This document shows positions 1-8,011 of a stretch of DNA of 38,660 nucleotides, piece by piece. How positions within the stretch are numbered: the stretch's first letter is position 1; the number at the start of each line of letters is the position of its first letter. The stretch is from Deltaproteobacteria bacterium (GTDB lineage: Bacteria; Desulfobacterota; Dissulfuribacteria; Dissulfuribacterales; QOAL01), in assembly GCA_026991135.1 (NCBI GenBank), contig JALXCD010000109.1, forward strand, positions 12,284 to 50,943, read 5' to 3'. The position numbers were made by a program, and so were the translations under genes. A model generated the notes under the pieces. That model had not been told where the DNA came from. It saw only the letters and a program-made list of their open reading frames with translations, and ran no database searches.

Positions 1-192
1 GAGTTGTGGAATTTTTGAAGAAATGCTATCAATTTCTCCCATTCTCACCGACAAAAATAGATACCAAAAAAGGGCAATGGGAATAATCCAGGAAATCACC
101 AAAATTAGTATCTTTTGCCACAAGGGCATTGAATAGACTGTATCAAATATTGTAGATGGGATTTTTAATTGTAGATTTGTCTTTAAAGGCAT
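1..192 (-). CDS. pilO: Type IV pilus inner-membrane platform protein PilO (N-terminal part, cut by window edge)
   Basis: The reverse strand from an ATG at 192 stays open to base 1, giving 64 residues and no stop. The translation starts MPLKTNLQLKIP and has one strongly hydrophobic segment (about residues 27-46, ILILVISWIIPIALFWYLFL), as expected for the single-pass N-terminus of PilO. PilO pairs with PilN in the periplasm to align the pilus platform. A Shine-Dalgarno AAGGAG lies inside the end of pilN, and the gap to the pilN stop is 9 nt, so the genes are translationally linked. Identity rests on position after pilM-pilN plus topology; the diagnostic periplasmic part lies outside the window. 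Confidence 0.8.
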   Translation of the reverse strand, partial: MPLKTNLQLKIPSTIFDTVYSMPLWQKILILVISWIIPIALFWYLFLSVRMGEIDSISSKIPQL

Positions 193-201
193 ATTTTCTT
201 G

Positions 202-744
202 TTAACTCCTTAAATCTACAGTCAAATCAAATGACATGAGTTCATGTCCCTGAATATTTTTCCGCCTTGTGGTATTTAATTTCACCTTTTTTGTGAATTT
301 GGAGGCATCCAGACGCCTCATAAACAATGCAACAGTATGGTTATCCATGGCGATACCAGAAACATGAAGAGTTTCTCCCTTAAGGCTCAAGTTTGTTAGC
401 CACATCCTGTTAATTGGTAAAGAAGTGACCACCTCATCCAAAATTTTGACTGTTTTGGTCCTACCTTGTTGTAATTTTTCAATGGCTGAAAATTTTGTTT
501 CAATCTCTTTGCTTTTTTTCTTAACCTGGTTGATTTTTTTATTTACATATGAAAGTTTAGCCTTCCTTGCTTCTAATTTTTTTAACTCTTCTCTTTGAAT
601 AGAAACCTTTCCCTGAATGGCAAAACCAACAGCAAAAAGGGAAACCGACAACAGAATTAATGAAAGAAAATAAATGGATATCTGCTGTCTAACACTCTCT
701 CTTTTTTTCCATTCCCTTACTGGTAATAGGTTGATGGCAATCAC
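202..744 (-). CDS. pilN: Type IV pilus assembly protein PilN
   Basis: A 180-residue bitopic membrane protein of the type IV pilus alignment complex. The cytoplasmic N-terminus carries the INLLP motif (residues 4-8), which in this family docks into the PilM groove. One membrane segment follows at about residues 25-45, then a coiled-coil-like stretch (about 50-90, rich in K/E/Q) and a small alpha/beta periplasmic domain. The start is GTG at 744, and its first base is shared with the pilM stop (TAGTG), indicating coupled translation. Length is normal for the family. The order pilM-pilN-pilO is conserved in proteobacteria. Function is assigned from motif, topology and neighbours. Confidence 0.92.
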   Translation of the reverse strand: MIAINLLPVREWKKRESVRQQISIYFLSLILLSVSLFAVGFAIQGKVSIQREELKKLEARKAKLSYVNKKINQVKKKSKEIETKFSAIEKLQQGRTKTVKILDEVVTSLPINRMWLTNLSLKGETLHVSGIAMDNHTVALFMRRLDASKFTKKVKLNTTRRKNIQGHELMSFDLTVDLRS

Positions 745-1814
745 TATTCGACACTCCTTAGGGCAAGACCTGAGGCAATGGCCATTTGGGGCTCTATTCT
801 CTCAACATATTTTTTATCAATTTCCTTTGGTATAATCAGTTCTGAGAGACAGTTAAACTTTTTAGTCTTAAGTCCCAATTTTTTGGAAAATCTTGTCTCT
901 ATTCCACTTAAAAGAGCAGTTCCCCCACTTAAAAATATACATGTTGGCTGACCTTCATTTGGTGAGCTGGCTTTATAAAAATTTATTGCCTTACCAACTT
1001 CTTCAACCCAAAGATCCACAATTCTTACAATGGTCTCACTTACTTCCTTTTTTAAAAGGTTATCTTTTGTACCGATGATCTTGACTTTTTCCGCTTCCAG
1101 ATTGTTTAAACCTGTGGCCTCTTCTATTGCCTCTGTTAGATGCTCTCCTCCAAAGGCCATATCCCTTGTAAAGACAGGCATACCGGATTTAACGATGTTA
1201 AGATTTGTCTTTGTGGCGCCAATATCAATTAAGACTGCCGCCTCTTCGCTCCTGCCATATGCCATTTCAAAGGCATTTGTGAGACAAAAGGCGTCAACAT
1301 CAATTATAGAAGGGATAAGACCGATGGATTCCAAAAGATCTGCATATTCATCCACAATTTCCTTTTTTGCTGCCACCAAAAATATGTCACTTTCACCCTT
1401 TTCCTCATCCATTTTCAAAATGCTAAAATCGATATAGACCTCTTCAATTTCAAAGGGTACATATTTTTCAGATTCAATTATAAGATTTTCCTCGATCTCT
1501 CGTTCAGTGAGATAAGGGACATTTATTCTCTTTACAATTACAGAATATCCAGAAATGGATGCAGAAACCCTTTTCAATTTTGGTGCACAGTTGGAAATTA
1601 AATTTTTAAGACATTCCTCTACTATCTCTCGATCCTTTAGGGAACCATCTATCACTGCCCCTTTTGGAACTAGAGTCCTTCCAACCGTCTTAAGACATCT
1701 TTTGTCTCCAGAACCCTCAAACTCGATAAGTTTTATGGTATGAGAACCTATATCTATTCCAAGGGTAGGTTTTTGTTTTGGCTTAAAAAATGATTTCAAG
1801 GAAAAACTTTTCAT
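744..1814 (-). CDS. pilM: Type IV pilus assembly ATPase-fold protein PilM
   Basis: A 356-residue cytoplasmic protein of the actin/FtsA-like ATPase fold. The phosphate-1 loop GIDIGSHTIKLIEFEG is at residues 19-34. A second actin-type loop (VLIDIGATKTNLNIV) is near the middle and a third glycine-rich loop (FLSGGTALLSG) near residue 295. PilM binds the N-terminus of PilN and links the cytoplasmic pilus motor side to the membrane platform. It is the first gene of the visible pilM-N-O operon and overlaps pilN by one base. The start is ATG at 1814. It is transcribed away from lepA across a 169-bp AT-rich spacer. Confidence 0.94.
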   Translation of the reverse strand: MKSFSLKSFFKPKQKPTLGIDIGSHTIKLIEFEGSGDKRCLKTVGRTLVPKGAVIDGSLKDREIVEECLKNLISNCAPKLKRVSASISGYSVIVKRINVPYLTEREIEENLIIESEKYVPFEIEEVYIDFSILKMDEEKGESDIFLVAAKKEIVDEYADLLESIGLIPSIIDVDAFCLTNAFEMAYGRSEEAAVLIDIGATKTNLNIVKSGMPVFTRDMAFGGEHLTEAIEEATGLNNLEAEKVKIIGTKDNLLKKEVSETIVRIVDLWVEEVGKAINFYKASSPNEGQPTCIFLSGGTALLSGIETRFSKKLGLKTKKFNCLSELIIPKEIDKKYVERIEPQMAIASGLALRSVE

Positions 1815-1948
1815 TGCAATTTTATCTTTCCCTTTTGTTTATGTATTAAACGGTTCGGCTTCATTTATTTTTTTCTTAAGCACATTAAAAAAACTTGTCT
1901 TAATAAAATTGAAAGTTATCATTAGAGGTCTTATCTTAGGCATCTTGT

Positions 1949-1954
1949 TATAAT
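1949..1954 (+). promoter_or_regulatory. Candidate -10 box for lepA
   Basis: A perfect TATAAT lies 29 bp before the lepA ATG in the lepA-pilM divergent spacer. No convincing -35 hexamer is found at 16-18 bp. The short leader this implies has no clear Shine-Dalgarno sequence. Confidence 0.35.
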
Positions 1955-1983
1955 CTTTAAAAATTACTCAAATAATTTTAACC

Positions 1984-3780
1984 ATGTTTGATATTGAACG
2001 AATAAGAAACTTTTCAATAATTGCCCACATAGACCATGGAAAATCCACCTTGGCAGACAGAATCCTAGAATATACGGGCAGTGTTACAGCTCGGGAAATG
2101 AAAAAGCAATTTCTGGACCAAATGGATCTTGAAAGGGAAAGGGGCATTACCATAAAAGCCCAAACAGCGCGTCTATTCTATGATGCCAGGGATGGAAATA
2201 GATACCTTTTAAATTTGATAGATACCCCTGGGCATGTTGATTTTTCCTATGAAGTGTCAAGAAGTCTAGCAGCTTGTGAAGGCGCACTCCTTGTGGTGGA
2301 CGCAACCCAGGGGGTGGAGGCCCAGACCCTTGCAAACGTATATCTTGCCCTTGAAAACGACCTTGAAATCATACCTGTTATAAACAAGATTGATCTTCCA
2401 AGCGCTGATCCTGAAGGCGTTGCAAGACAGGTGGAGGAAATTATCGGCCTTGATGCCTCTGATGCTATTTTTGTGAGTGCAAAGGAGGGCATAGGCACAA
2501 AAGACGTCTTAGAGGCTATAGTAAATAAAATCCCTCCGCCAAAGGGCAAATCTAATAACCCCTTGCAGGCTCTTATATTTGACTCATGGTTTGATTCCTA
2601 TCAAGGCGCCATAGTCCTGGTGAGAGTTGTTGAAGGGACTCTTAAAAAAGGAATGGGCCTTATGATGATGTCAAACGGCAAAAAATATGAGGCCCTAAGG
2701 ATAGGCGTATTTGCTCCTCACAGTGTGGATGTTGAAGCCCTTGGACCAGGAGAAGTGGGATTTGTTGTGGCCGGTATTAAAAACGTAAGGGACACCCAAA
2801 TTGGCGACACCCTTACAGATTCGAAAAGGCCTGCAAAGGAGCCCCTTCCAGGTTTTAAGCCTGTAAAACCAATGGTCTTTTGTGGACTTTATCCTGTGGA
2901 TTCGAATCAGTACGATCAACTAAAGGAGGCGGTGGAAAAGCTCTGGCTAAATGACCCTGCCTTTTCATACGAGCCGGAAAGCTCTGCCGCCCTGGGTTTT
3001 GGTTTTAGATGCGGGTTTTTGGGACTTTTACACATGGATATTGTGCAAGAAAGACTTGAAAGGGAATTTGAGCTTCAGCTTATCACCACGGCACCTGCTG
3101 TTGCATACAGAGTTGAGCTTACATCAGGCGAAAGGACCACCATTCACAACCCGGCACAGATGCCAGAGGCAGGAAAGATTAAATCCATTTATGAACCCTT
3201 TGTGGAAATGGAGATATATGTCCCAAAGGAATTTGTGGGACCTGTCATGACCCTTTGTGATGAAAAAAGAGGAAAGCAAAAGGACATGACCTATTTGACT
3301 GCCGAAAGGGTCCTTTTAAAGTACGAACTTCCCTTTAATGAAATTGTCCTTGACTTTTACGATAGACTCAAATCAATAAGCCGAGGCTATGCCTCCATCG
3401 ACTATGACTTCCTTGATTATAGACCAGCAAATCTGGTGAAGCTTGATATCCTTATAAACAAGCAGCCTGTTGACGCCTTGTCTGTAATCGTACACAAGGA
3501 CAAGGCCTATTACAGGGGAAGGGAACTTGTGTCAAAACTCAGAAAGATTATTCCAAGGCAGCTTTTTGAGGTGGTAATACAGGCAGCCATAGGAAGTAAG
3601 GTCATTGCAAGGGAACGCATACCTCCCTTAAGAAAGGATGTCACTGCCAAATGTTATGGCGGAGATATCACAAGAAAGAGAAAGCTTCTTGAAAAACAAA
3701 AGGCTGGCAAAAAGAGGATGAAACAGGTGGGGCAAGTGGAAATTCCCCAGGAGGCCTTTTTGAGTGTTCTAAAGGTGTGA
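1984..3780 (+). CDS. lepA: Elongation factor 4 (LepA), ribosomal back-translocase GTPase
   Basis: A 598-residue translational GTPase of standard LepA length. The G motifs are clear: AHIDHGKST (G1) near the N-terminus, [11 protein letters not shown] (G2), DTPGHVDF (G3) and [10 protein letters not shown] (G4). EF-G-like domains II, III and V follow, with the LepA-specific C-terminal domain ending in [16 protein letters not shown]. LepA acts on stalled or mis-translocated ribosomes. The start [19 protein letters not shown] matches the family, though no Shine-Dalgarno is seen before ATG 1984. In many bacteria lepA is directly followed by lepB. Here lepB is about 3.2 kb downstream, with a reverse-strand STAND gene in between. 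Confidence 0.98.
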   Translation: MFDIERIRNFSIIAHIDHGKSTLADRILEYTGSVTAREMKKQFLDQMDLERERGITIKAQTARLFYDARDGNRYLLNLIDTPGHVDFSYEVSRSLAACEGALLVVDATQGVEAQTLANVYLALENDLEIIPVINKIDLPSADPEGVARQVEEIIGLDASDAIFVSAKEGIGTKDVLEAIVNKIPPPKGKSNNPLQALIFDSWFDSYQGAIVLVRVVEGTLKKGMGLMMMSNGKKYEALRIGVFAPHSVDVEALGPGEVGFVVAGIKNVRDTQIGDTLTDSKRPAKEPLPGFKPVKPMVFCGLYPVDSNQYDQLKEAVEKLWLNDPAFSYEPESSAALGFGFRCGFLGLLHMDIVQERLEREFELQLITTAPAVAYRVELTSGERTTIHNPAQMPEAGKIKSIYEPFVEMEIYVPKEFVGPVMTLCDEKRGKQKDMTYLTAERVLLKYELPFNEIVLDFYDRLKSISRGYASIDYDFLDYRPANLVKLDILINKQPVDALSVIVHKDKAYYRGRELVSKLRKIIPRQLFEVVIQAAIGSKVIARERIPPLRKDVTAKCYGGDITRKRKLLEKQKAGKKRMKQVGQVEIPQEAFLSVLKV

Positions 3781-3824
3781 TTCATAAAATTCCTGGCAGT
3801 CTTTTAGGAAAGGGATTTTGGAGT

Positions 3825-3853
3825 TTTGCCTTTTTTATGGAAAAATGGGCAAA
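3825..3853 (+). terminator. Imperfect hairpin after lepA, possible terminator
   Basis: TTTGCC at 3825-3830 pairs with GGCAAA at 3848-3853, and the interior T-run can pair with the following A-run (TTTTT/AAAAA) with a small bulge. It lies 45 bp after the lepA stop, in the convergent gap before the STAND gene. There is no T-tract after the stem, so intrinsic termination is uncertain. Confidence 0.25.
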
Positions 3854-3945
3854 GGGATAAAAATTTTATTGAAATCTTTCATGAAGACGGGAAACTTTCG
3901 AAAATTTTTTGAAATCAGTTTTACATGTTTAGGGTAAAAGCCAAA

Positions 3946-6762
3946 TCAACTGGATAACTTTTTCGCCAAATCATCCAAAAGCTCTTTGCATCCTTTTGTA
4001 TCCGGGTGTGCATCCCCCAAAGCTGAAAGCCATATATCATAGGCCTTCTGGGCTAGATCAAGGGCCTTTTCATAATGGTGCAGGTCCCTATAAACATTCG
4101 CTAAATTGAACTGCCGAATGGCCACGACAGGGTGATTGGGGCCAAAGTTCTTTAGATCAGACGCCAAGGCCTCTTTCAGTAAATCTCGAGCCCTTTTACA
4201 ATCGCCTAAAGCCTGGTAAACAGTCGCCAAATTGTTCTTTCGAACGGCCACCTGTGGATGATCCGGGCCAAAGTTCTTTAAATCAGACGCTAGGGCCTCC
4301 TCCAGTAATTTACGAGCCCTTTCATTATCGCCCAAATCCTCGTAAACTAGCGCCAAATTGGACTTTCGAACGGCCACCCGCGAATGATCCGGGCCAAAGT
4401 TCTCTAAATCAGACGCCAGGGACTCTTCCAGTAATTTACGTGCCCTTTTATATTCGCCTAAAGCCCAGTAAACAGTCGCCAAATTGTTCTTTCGAACGGC
4501 CACATCGGGATGATCCGGGCCAAAGTTCTTTAGATCAGATGCTAGGGATTCTTCCAGTAAATCTCGAGCCCTTTCATAATCGCCTAAAGCCCGGTAAACT
4601 AGCCCCAAATTGGACTTTTGAACGGCCACCCGCGAATGATCCGGGCCAAAGTTCTCTAAATCAGACGCCAGGGACTCTTCCAGTAATTTACGAGCCCTTT
4701 TATATTCGCCTAAAGCCCAGTAAACAGTCGCCAAATTGGACTTGTCAAGCGCCACATCGGGATGATCCGGGCCAAAGTTCTTTAGATCAGATGCCAGGGA
4801 TTCTTCCAGTAAATCTCGAGCCCTTTCATAGTCGCCTAAATCCCTGTAAACTAGCGCCAAATTGTTCTTTCGAACGGCCACATCGGGATGATCCGGACCA
4901 AAGTTCTTTAAATCAGACGCAAGGGCTTCTTCCAGTAATTTACGAGCCCTTTCATATTCGCCTAAATCCTCGTAAACTAGCGCCAAATTGGACTTTCGAA
5001 CGGCCACCCGCAGATGATCCGGGCCAAAGTTCTTTAGATCAGACGCAAGGGCCTCCTTCAGTAAATCACGGGCCCTTTTATAATCGCCCATTTCTCTATA
5101 AACCAATGCTAGGTTATTTTGTAAAAGGGCCTTTTGAGGGGATGTGTCATCTGGAATCCTTTTTAAGAGCGCCTCTCCAAAGGGAATGTATTGAAACTTA
5201 TCAACAGGATTGTCCTTGGTTTCATCAATATCCAACAAATCCGTTACAGACTCAATTAAAAACTTAAGGTCTTTTAAACCGACCTTGAGCTTTAGGGAAA
5301 GGGCTTCTGAAAGGACAGGGTGCATTTTATAGCGGTCACTTTCCTTTTCTTTCAATATAAAGCCCTTTTCATAAAGGCCTTCCAGGTAACCGGCAAAATC
5401 CTCCTCCCATTCCAGTTTCTCAACCTTTAAAAGGGAGGTAAGAAAATCGTATTCAATAAAGGCCGTGGGAAGGGCAGTAAACTGCTTTAATATGTAAATC
5501 TCCCTTTCATCAAGATTACTTAGATCAAAAATACTACTTAGGTAGCTTTTAATGCGTTCGATCTTTTTTTTGGAATGGAGCACACTGACATTTGCCTTGG
5601 CATCCAAGGTCAAGGCTTCCAATATCTTATCAAAGTCCCAGTGATTCCTACTGGATGACTTGGCCAAAATTTCAACAGTAAGGGTGTGCCTTTCCACCCT
5701 GTTTACAATGATGCGCACCTGGTCCCTTGCAAGTTCTGAATTATGCCTTTTAAAAAGGTCAATGGCCTCTTCTTCATCTAAAAAATCAAGCTCAATGATA
5801 TGAAAGCGGGGGATGCGCTCCCGGGAGATAACAAGAAGATGCCAGCCAGGCGGCCATGGCAATAGGTCATAATAACGGGCCAGTTCCTCCCTGGCATTGT
5901 CCAGGACCAGCAGCTTGGGCCCTTTGCTCTCCAGGGTGCGGAGCCTGTTTAAACAGGCCTCCATTTGGTCACTTGGAGGAAAATCTCTAAGGCCAAGGTT
6001 TTCCATCAGGGAAAAATTGGTTTTTATGGCCTCTTCAAAGGAATCTTCAATGGTAAGCCACAGGATGTGGTCATATTCTTCGTAGTATTCATCTACATAT
6101 ACGGCAGCAAGGGTTGTTTTCCCAATTCCACCCATCCCGTTTATAAGTGCGGTTACCCTGTTTTTTAAAAGGGCCTGGCGCAAATCTTCAAGGTCCCCTT
6201 CCCGGCCGACAATCTCCCTTTTGGGGACCCTTACAGGAGGGGTTATCTCCTTGGGAATTTTTGAAGGCTTGCCTTCAGACCCTTCAAGTATTTTAAAGAG
6301 GCTGTCTATTTTTAGAGAGATTTCCGTAAGTTTAAGGGCATTATTAAATATTTGGGATTTATAGTTTTCATCTACTTCCAGCTTTTTAAGCTCTTTATTA
6401 TCTGCAACCTTTTCATTAAAAATTTCAATAAACTTTTGTAATTGTTCCTTGGTAGGGGGGATAATATGGGGATTTTTTTTAAGTTCCCTTTTTAGTTTTT
6501 TCTCATCTATTTTGTAGCCGCCCTTGGCGACAAATCTAAATTTTAGAAGTTCATCAACAATGATCTGGGATTCGTAAAAGGGGAATCTATCGCCTTCATC
6601 TTTTATGGGATATTTCTTTTTGAATTCCTCAATGGTTTCATATATGACCTTGGTAAGATTGTCTTCAAAACTCTTTCTGTCTGAAAATATCCTGTCAAGG
6701 CCTTTATTAAAGGCATAGGTGGCAATGCTATTTGCAACTAGGGAGGCGACCGTATCAAGCAT
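3946..6762 (-). CDS. STAND NTPase: unknown N-terminal domain, NB-ARC, nine kinesin-light-chain-type TPRs
   Basis: A 938-residue signal-transduction ATPase with three parts. Residues 1-165 form an alpha-helical N-terminal domain I do not recognise. Residues 185-490 form an NB-ARC-type core with P-loop GMGGIGKTT (209-217), Walker B LLVLDNA (284-290), a sensor-type LLVISRERIP (309-318) and an MHP motif (480-482) in the winged-helix part, where MHD sits in NB-ARC proteins. Residues 549-926 form nine 42-residue TPRs; the first eight are nearly identical and the last is diverged. Known STAND proteins keep a closed ADP state until the C-terminal repeats bind a ligand, then oligomerise and activate the N-terminal effector. 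Many bacterial ones are anti-phage sensors or regulators. No transmembrane segment is obvious. It sits alone, opposite to its neighbours, between lepA and lepB. A defence role is inference. Confidence 0.85.
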   Translation of the reverse strand: MLDTVASLVANSIATYAFNKGLDRIFSDRKSFEDNLTKVIYETIEEFKKKYPIKDEGDRFPFYESQIIVDELLKFRFVAKGGYKIDEKKLKRELKKNPHIIPPTKEQLQKFIEIFNEKVADNKELKKLEVDENYKSQIFNNALKLTEISLKIDSLFKILEGSEGKPSKIPKEITPPVRVPKREIVGREGDLEDLRQALLKNRVTALINGMGGIGKTTLAAVYVDEYYEEYDHILWLTIEDSFEEAIKTNFSLMENLGLRDFPPSDQMEACLNRLRTLESKGPKLLVLDNAREELARYYDLLPWPPGWHLLVISRERIPRFHIIELDFLDEEEAIDLFKRHNSELARDQVRIIVNRVERHTLTVEILAKSSSRNHWDFDKILEALTLDAKANVSVLHSKKKIERIKSYLSSIFDLSNLDEREIYILKQFTALPTAFIEYDFLTSLLKVEKLEWEEDFAGYLEGLYEKGFILKEKESDRYKMHPVLSEALSLKLKVGLKDLKFLIESVTDLLDIDETKDNPVDKFQYIPFGEALLKRIPDDTSPQKALLQNNLALVYREMGDYKRARDLLKEALASDLKNFGPDHLRVAVRKSNLALVYEDLGEYERARKLLEEALASDLKNFGPDHPDVAVRKNNLALVYRDLGDYERARDLLEESLASDLKNFGPDHPDVALDKSNLATVYWALGEYKRARKLLEESLASDLENFGPDHSRVAVQKSNLGLVYRALGDYERARDLLEESLASDLKNFGPDHPDVAVRKNNLATVYWALGEYKRARKLLEESLASDLENFGPDHSRVAVRKSNLALVYEDLGDNERARKLLEEALASDLKNFGPDHPQVAVRKNNLATVYQALGDCKRARDLLKEALASDLKNFGPNHPVVAIRQFNLANVYRDLHHYEKALDLAQKAYDIWLSALGDAHPDTKGCKELLDDLAKKLSS
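4111..5118 (-). repeat. Eight tandem 126-bp TPR-coding units with a 252-bp higher-order duplication
   Basis: Eight consecutive 42-codon units encode variants of (S/N)NLAxVY..LG.Y.RAR.LL.E.LASDL.NFGPDH..VAV.K. Conservation is at the DNA level: blocks such as GATCCGGGCCAAAGTTCT recur in almost every unit, including at synonymous positions. Units 3-4 and units 5-6 are nearly the same two-unit block. The stretches around 4369-4490 and 4621-4740 differ at very few bases over more than 100 bp, for example TTTACGTGCCC against TTTACGAGCCC. This indicates recent unequal recombination or slippage. A ninth, diverged unit follows (about 3985-4110). Confidence 0.95.
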
Positions 6763-6867
6763 GGTAAAAAGATACCTTTATTTTGGCCCTAAAAAAGGTT
6801 TCAACATGCCCAAAAAAGCCATTTAGACACCCTTTTTACGATTTTTTCCTAAATTTTAACAAAAAAT

Positions 6868-6897
6868 ATTATAAACATTTTCTTATTTGATCATCAA
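6868..6897 (-). promoter_or_regulatory. Candidate sigma70 promoter of the STAND gene, with overlapping palindrome
   Basis: On the reverse strand TTGATG (6892-6897) and a perfect TATAAT (6868-6873) are 18 bp apart, about 105 bp before the ATG. The -35 overlaps a perfect 11-bp palindrome TTGATCATCAA (6887-6897) that could be an operator half-site or chance. It lies in the 241-bp divergent spacer shared with lepB. Confidence 0.5.
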
Positions 6898-6979
6898 GCG
6901 AAAGGATAAAGAAAAAAACGGGTTTAAGTTATTAGTGGCCCTGGCCCTTTTCAAAGGCTGTTGCAATATCTATCCATGA

Positions 6980-6994
6980 GGGCTAACATAGCCC
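6980..6994 (+). promoter_or_regulatory. Perfect short hairpin just before the lepB start
   Basis: GGGCTA-ACA-TAGCCC forms a perfect 6-bp stem with a 3-nt loop, ending 9 nt before the lepB ATG. It occupies the place where a Shine-Dalgarno would lie; only a weak AAGA follows it. It could reduce ribosome access or mark a processing point. No experimental inference is possible from the sequence alone. Confidence 0.4.
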
Positions 6995-7003
6995 ACCAAG
7001 AAA

Positions 7004-7630
7004 ATGGAAAATTCAAAAGACAAATTCATATCCACACTCAAGGAATATGCCCAGGCAATTGTAATTGCCCTTATTCTGGCCCTTTTTATAAGGACATTTG
7101 TGGTCCAGGCCTTTAAGATCCCCTCTGGCTCCATGATAAAAACCCTTTTGATAGGAGACCACATCCTTGTAAATAAATTCATCTACGGGGTCAAAAACCC
7201 CTTTACCCGTGTGACCTGGATACCAATAGACAGTCCCCATAGGGGGGATGTGGTGGTTTTCATCTTTCCAATGGATAGAAGTAAGGACTTTATCAAAAGG
7301 GTTATCGGCCTTCCAGGAGATGAGATAAAGATAGTGAACAAAAAGGTCTATGTTAATGGAAGGCCCTTTGTTGACCCCCCTGGGGTTCAGCACACAGATC
7401 CTAATATTCTTCCTGCAAGCGTAAGCCCAAGGGACAACTTTGGCCCAATAAAGGTTCCGCCAGGAAAGATATTTGTCATGGGAGACAACAGGGATCAAAG
7501 CTTTGACAGCAGATTCTGGGGGTTTGTGCCCCTAAAGGACGTAAAGGGAAAGGCATTTATCATTTACTGGAGCTGGGATTCTGAAAGGTTTGCCCCAAGG
7601 CTTGGAAGGATTGGTCATCTTATTCATTAA
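7004..7630 (+). CDS. lepB: Signal peptidase I
   Basis: A 208-residue S26-family membrane serine protease that removes signal peptides from Sec/Tat-exported proteins on the outer face of the inner membrane. One N-terminal membrane segment (about residues 16-34) is followed by box B IPSGSM with nucleophile Ser43, box D with general base Lys98 in IKRVIGLPGD, and box E GDNRDQSFDSRFWG (160-173). All catalytic elements are present and length is typical of a single-anchor enzyme. It heads a plus-strand series (J-protein, lysC, cimA, HhH protein, cooC). The signal peptides of the exported proteins at 29-34 kb are potential substrates. Confidence 0.97.
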   Translation: MENSKDKFISTLKEYAQAIVIALILALFIRTFVVQAFKIPSGSMIKTLLIGDHILVNKFIYGVKNPFTRVTWIPIDSPHRGDVVVFIFPMDRSKDFIKRVIGLPGDEIKIVNKKVYVNGRPFVDPPGVQHTDPNILPASVSPRDNFGPIKVPPGKIFVMGDNRDQSFDSRFWGFVPLKDVKGKAFIIYWSWDSERFAPRLGRIGHLIH

Positions 7631-7697
7631 CTGAAGTTTCAGGAAAGCTTAAGTTAATCTTGTATTTTCCCCTTCTTGAGATTAGTTTATTTGCCCC

Positions 7698-8009
7698 ATG
7701 AAACCGGATAAATGGAAGGCAATAGATAGGGCCAGAAGGATTCTCGGCCTCACAGACAAGGCCACCAGGAACGAGATAAGACAGGCATATATGCGCGCCT
7801 GCAAGCTGAATCATCCTGATATTGCCTCCTCCAGCCAGGATACTGAAAGGGAAATTGCAAGGATTAATGCAGCCTATCGCCTCTTGATGGAATATGCAGA
7901 CAACTATCGGATAAACTTTATGCCCAATGAGGACGGCATGGACGACACGGACTGGTGGTTTTACCATTTTGGACAGGATCCAATATGGGCCGGAGAACAA
8001 GAGGAGTAA
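7698..8009 (+). CDS. Minimal J-domain (DnaJ-like) protein
   Basis: A 103-residue protein that is little more than a J domain. It has helix [24 protein letters not shown], the HPD motif at residues 39-41 (HPD follows KLN), and a helix III with [12 protein letters not shown] domains stimulate ATP hydrolysis by DnaK-type Hsp70s. The G/F region, zinc fingers and substrate-binding domain of DnaJ are absent. The tail is acidic and aromatic ([12 protein letters not shown]), so any client specificity must come from this short tail. It lies 67 bp after lepB, and its stop is 2 bp before the lysC start with the lysC Shine-Dalgarno inside it, suggesting co-translation. No Shine-Dalgarno is visible for its own ATG. 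Confidence 0.85.
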   Translation: MKPDKWKAIDRARRILGLTDKATRNEIRQAYMRACKLNHPDIASSSQDTEREIARINAAYRLLMEYADNYRINFMPNEDGMDDTDWWFYHFGQDPIWAGEQEE

Positions 8010-8011
8010 AG

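Noticed and set aside
1030-1437. 135-residue plus-strand ORF
   Set aside because: Fully antisense to pilM, with no start signals; a shadow of the real gene.
4111-5118. Regular tandem repeats resembling a CRISPR array at first glance
   Set aside because: The period is 126 bp with no unique spacers, and the repeats are in-frame TPR codons.
4254-5267. 337-residue plus-strand ORF with repeated DDPGQSSLNQT-type units
   Set aside because: It is the antisense reading of the TPR repeat array; its repeats mirror the 126-bp units and it has no Shine-Dalgarno or independent support.
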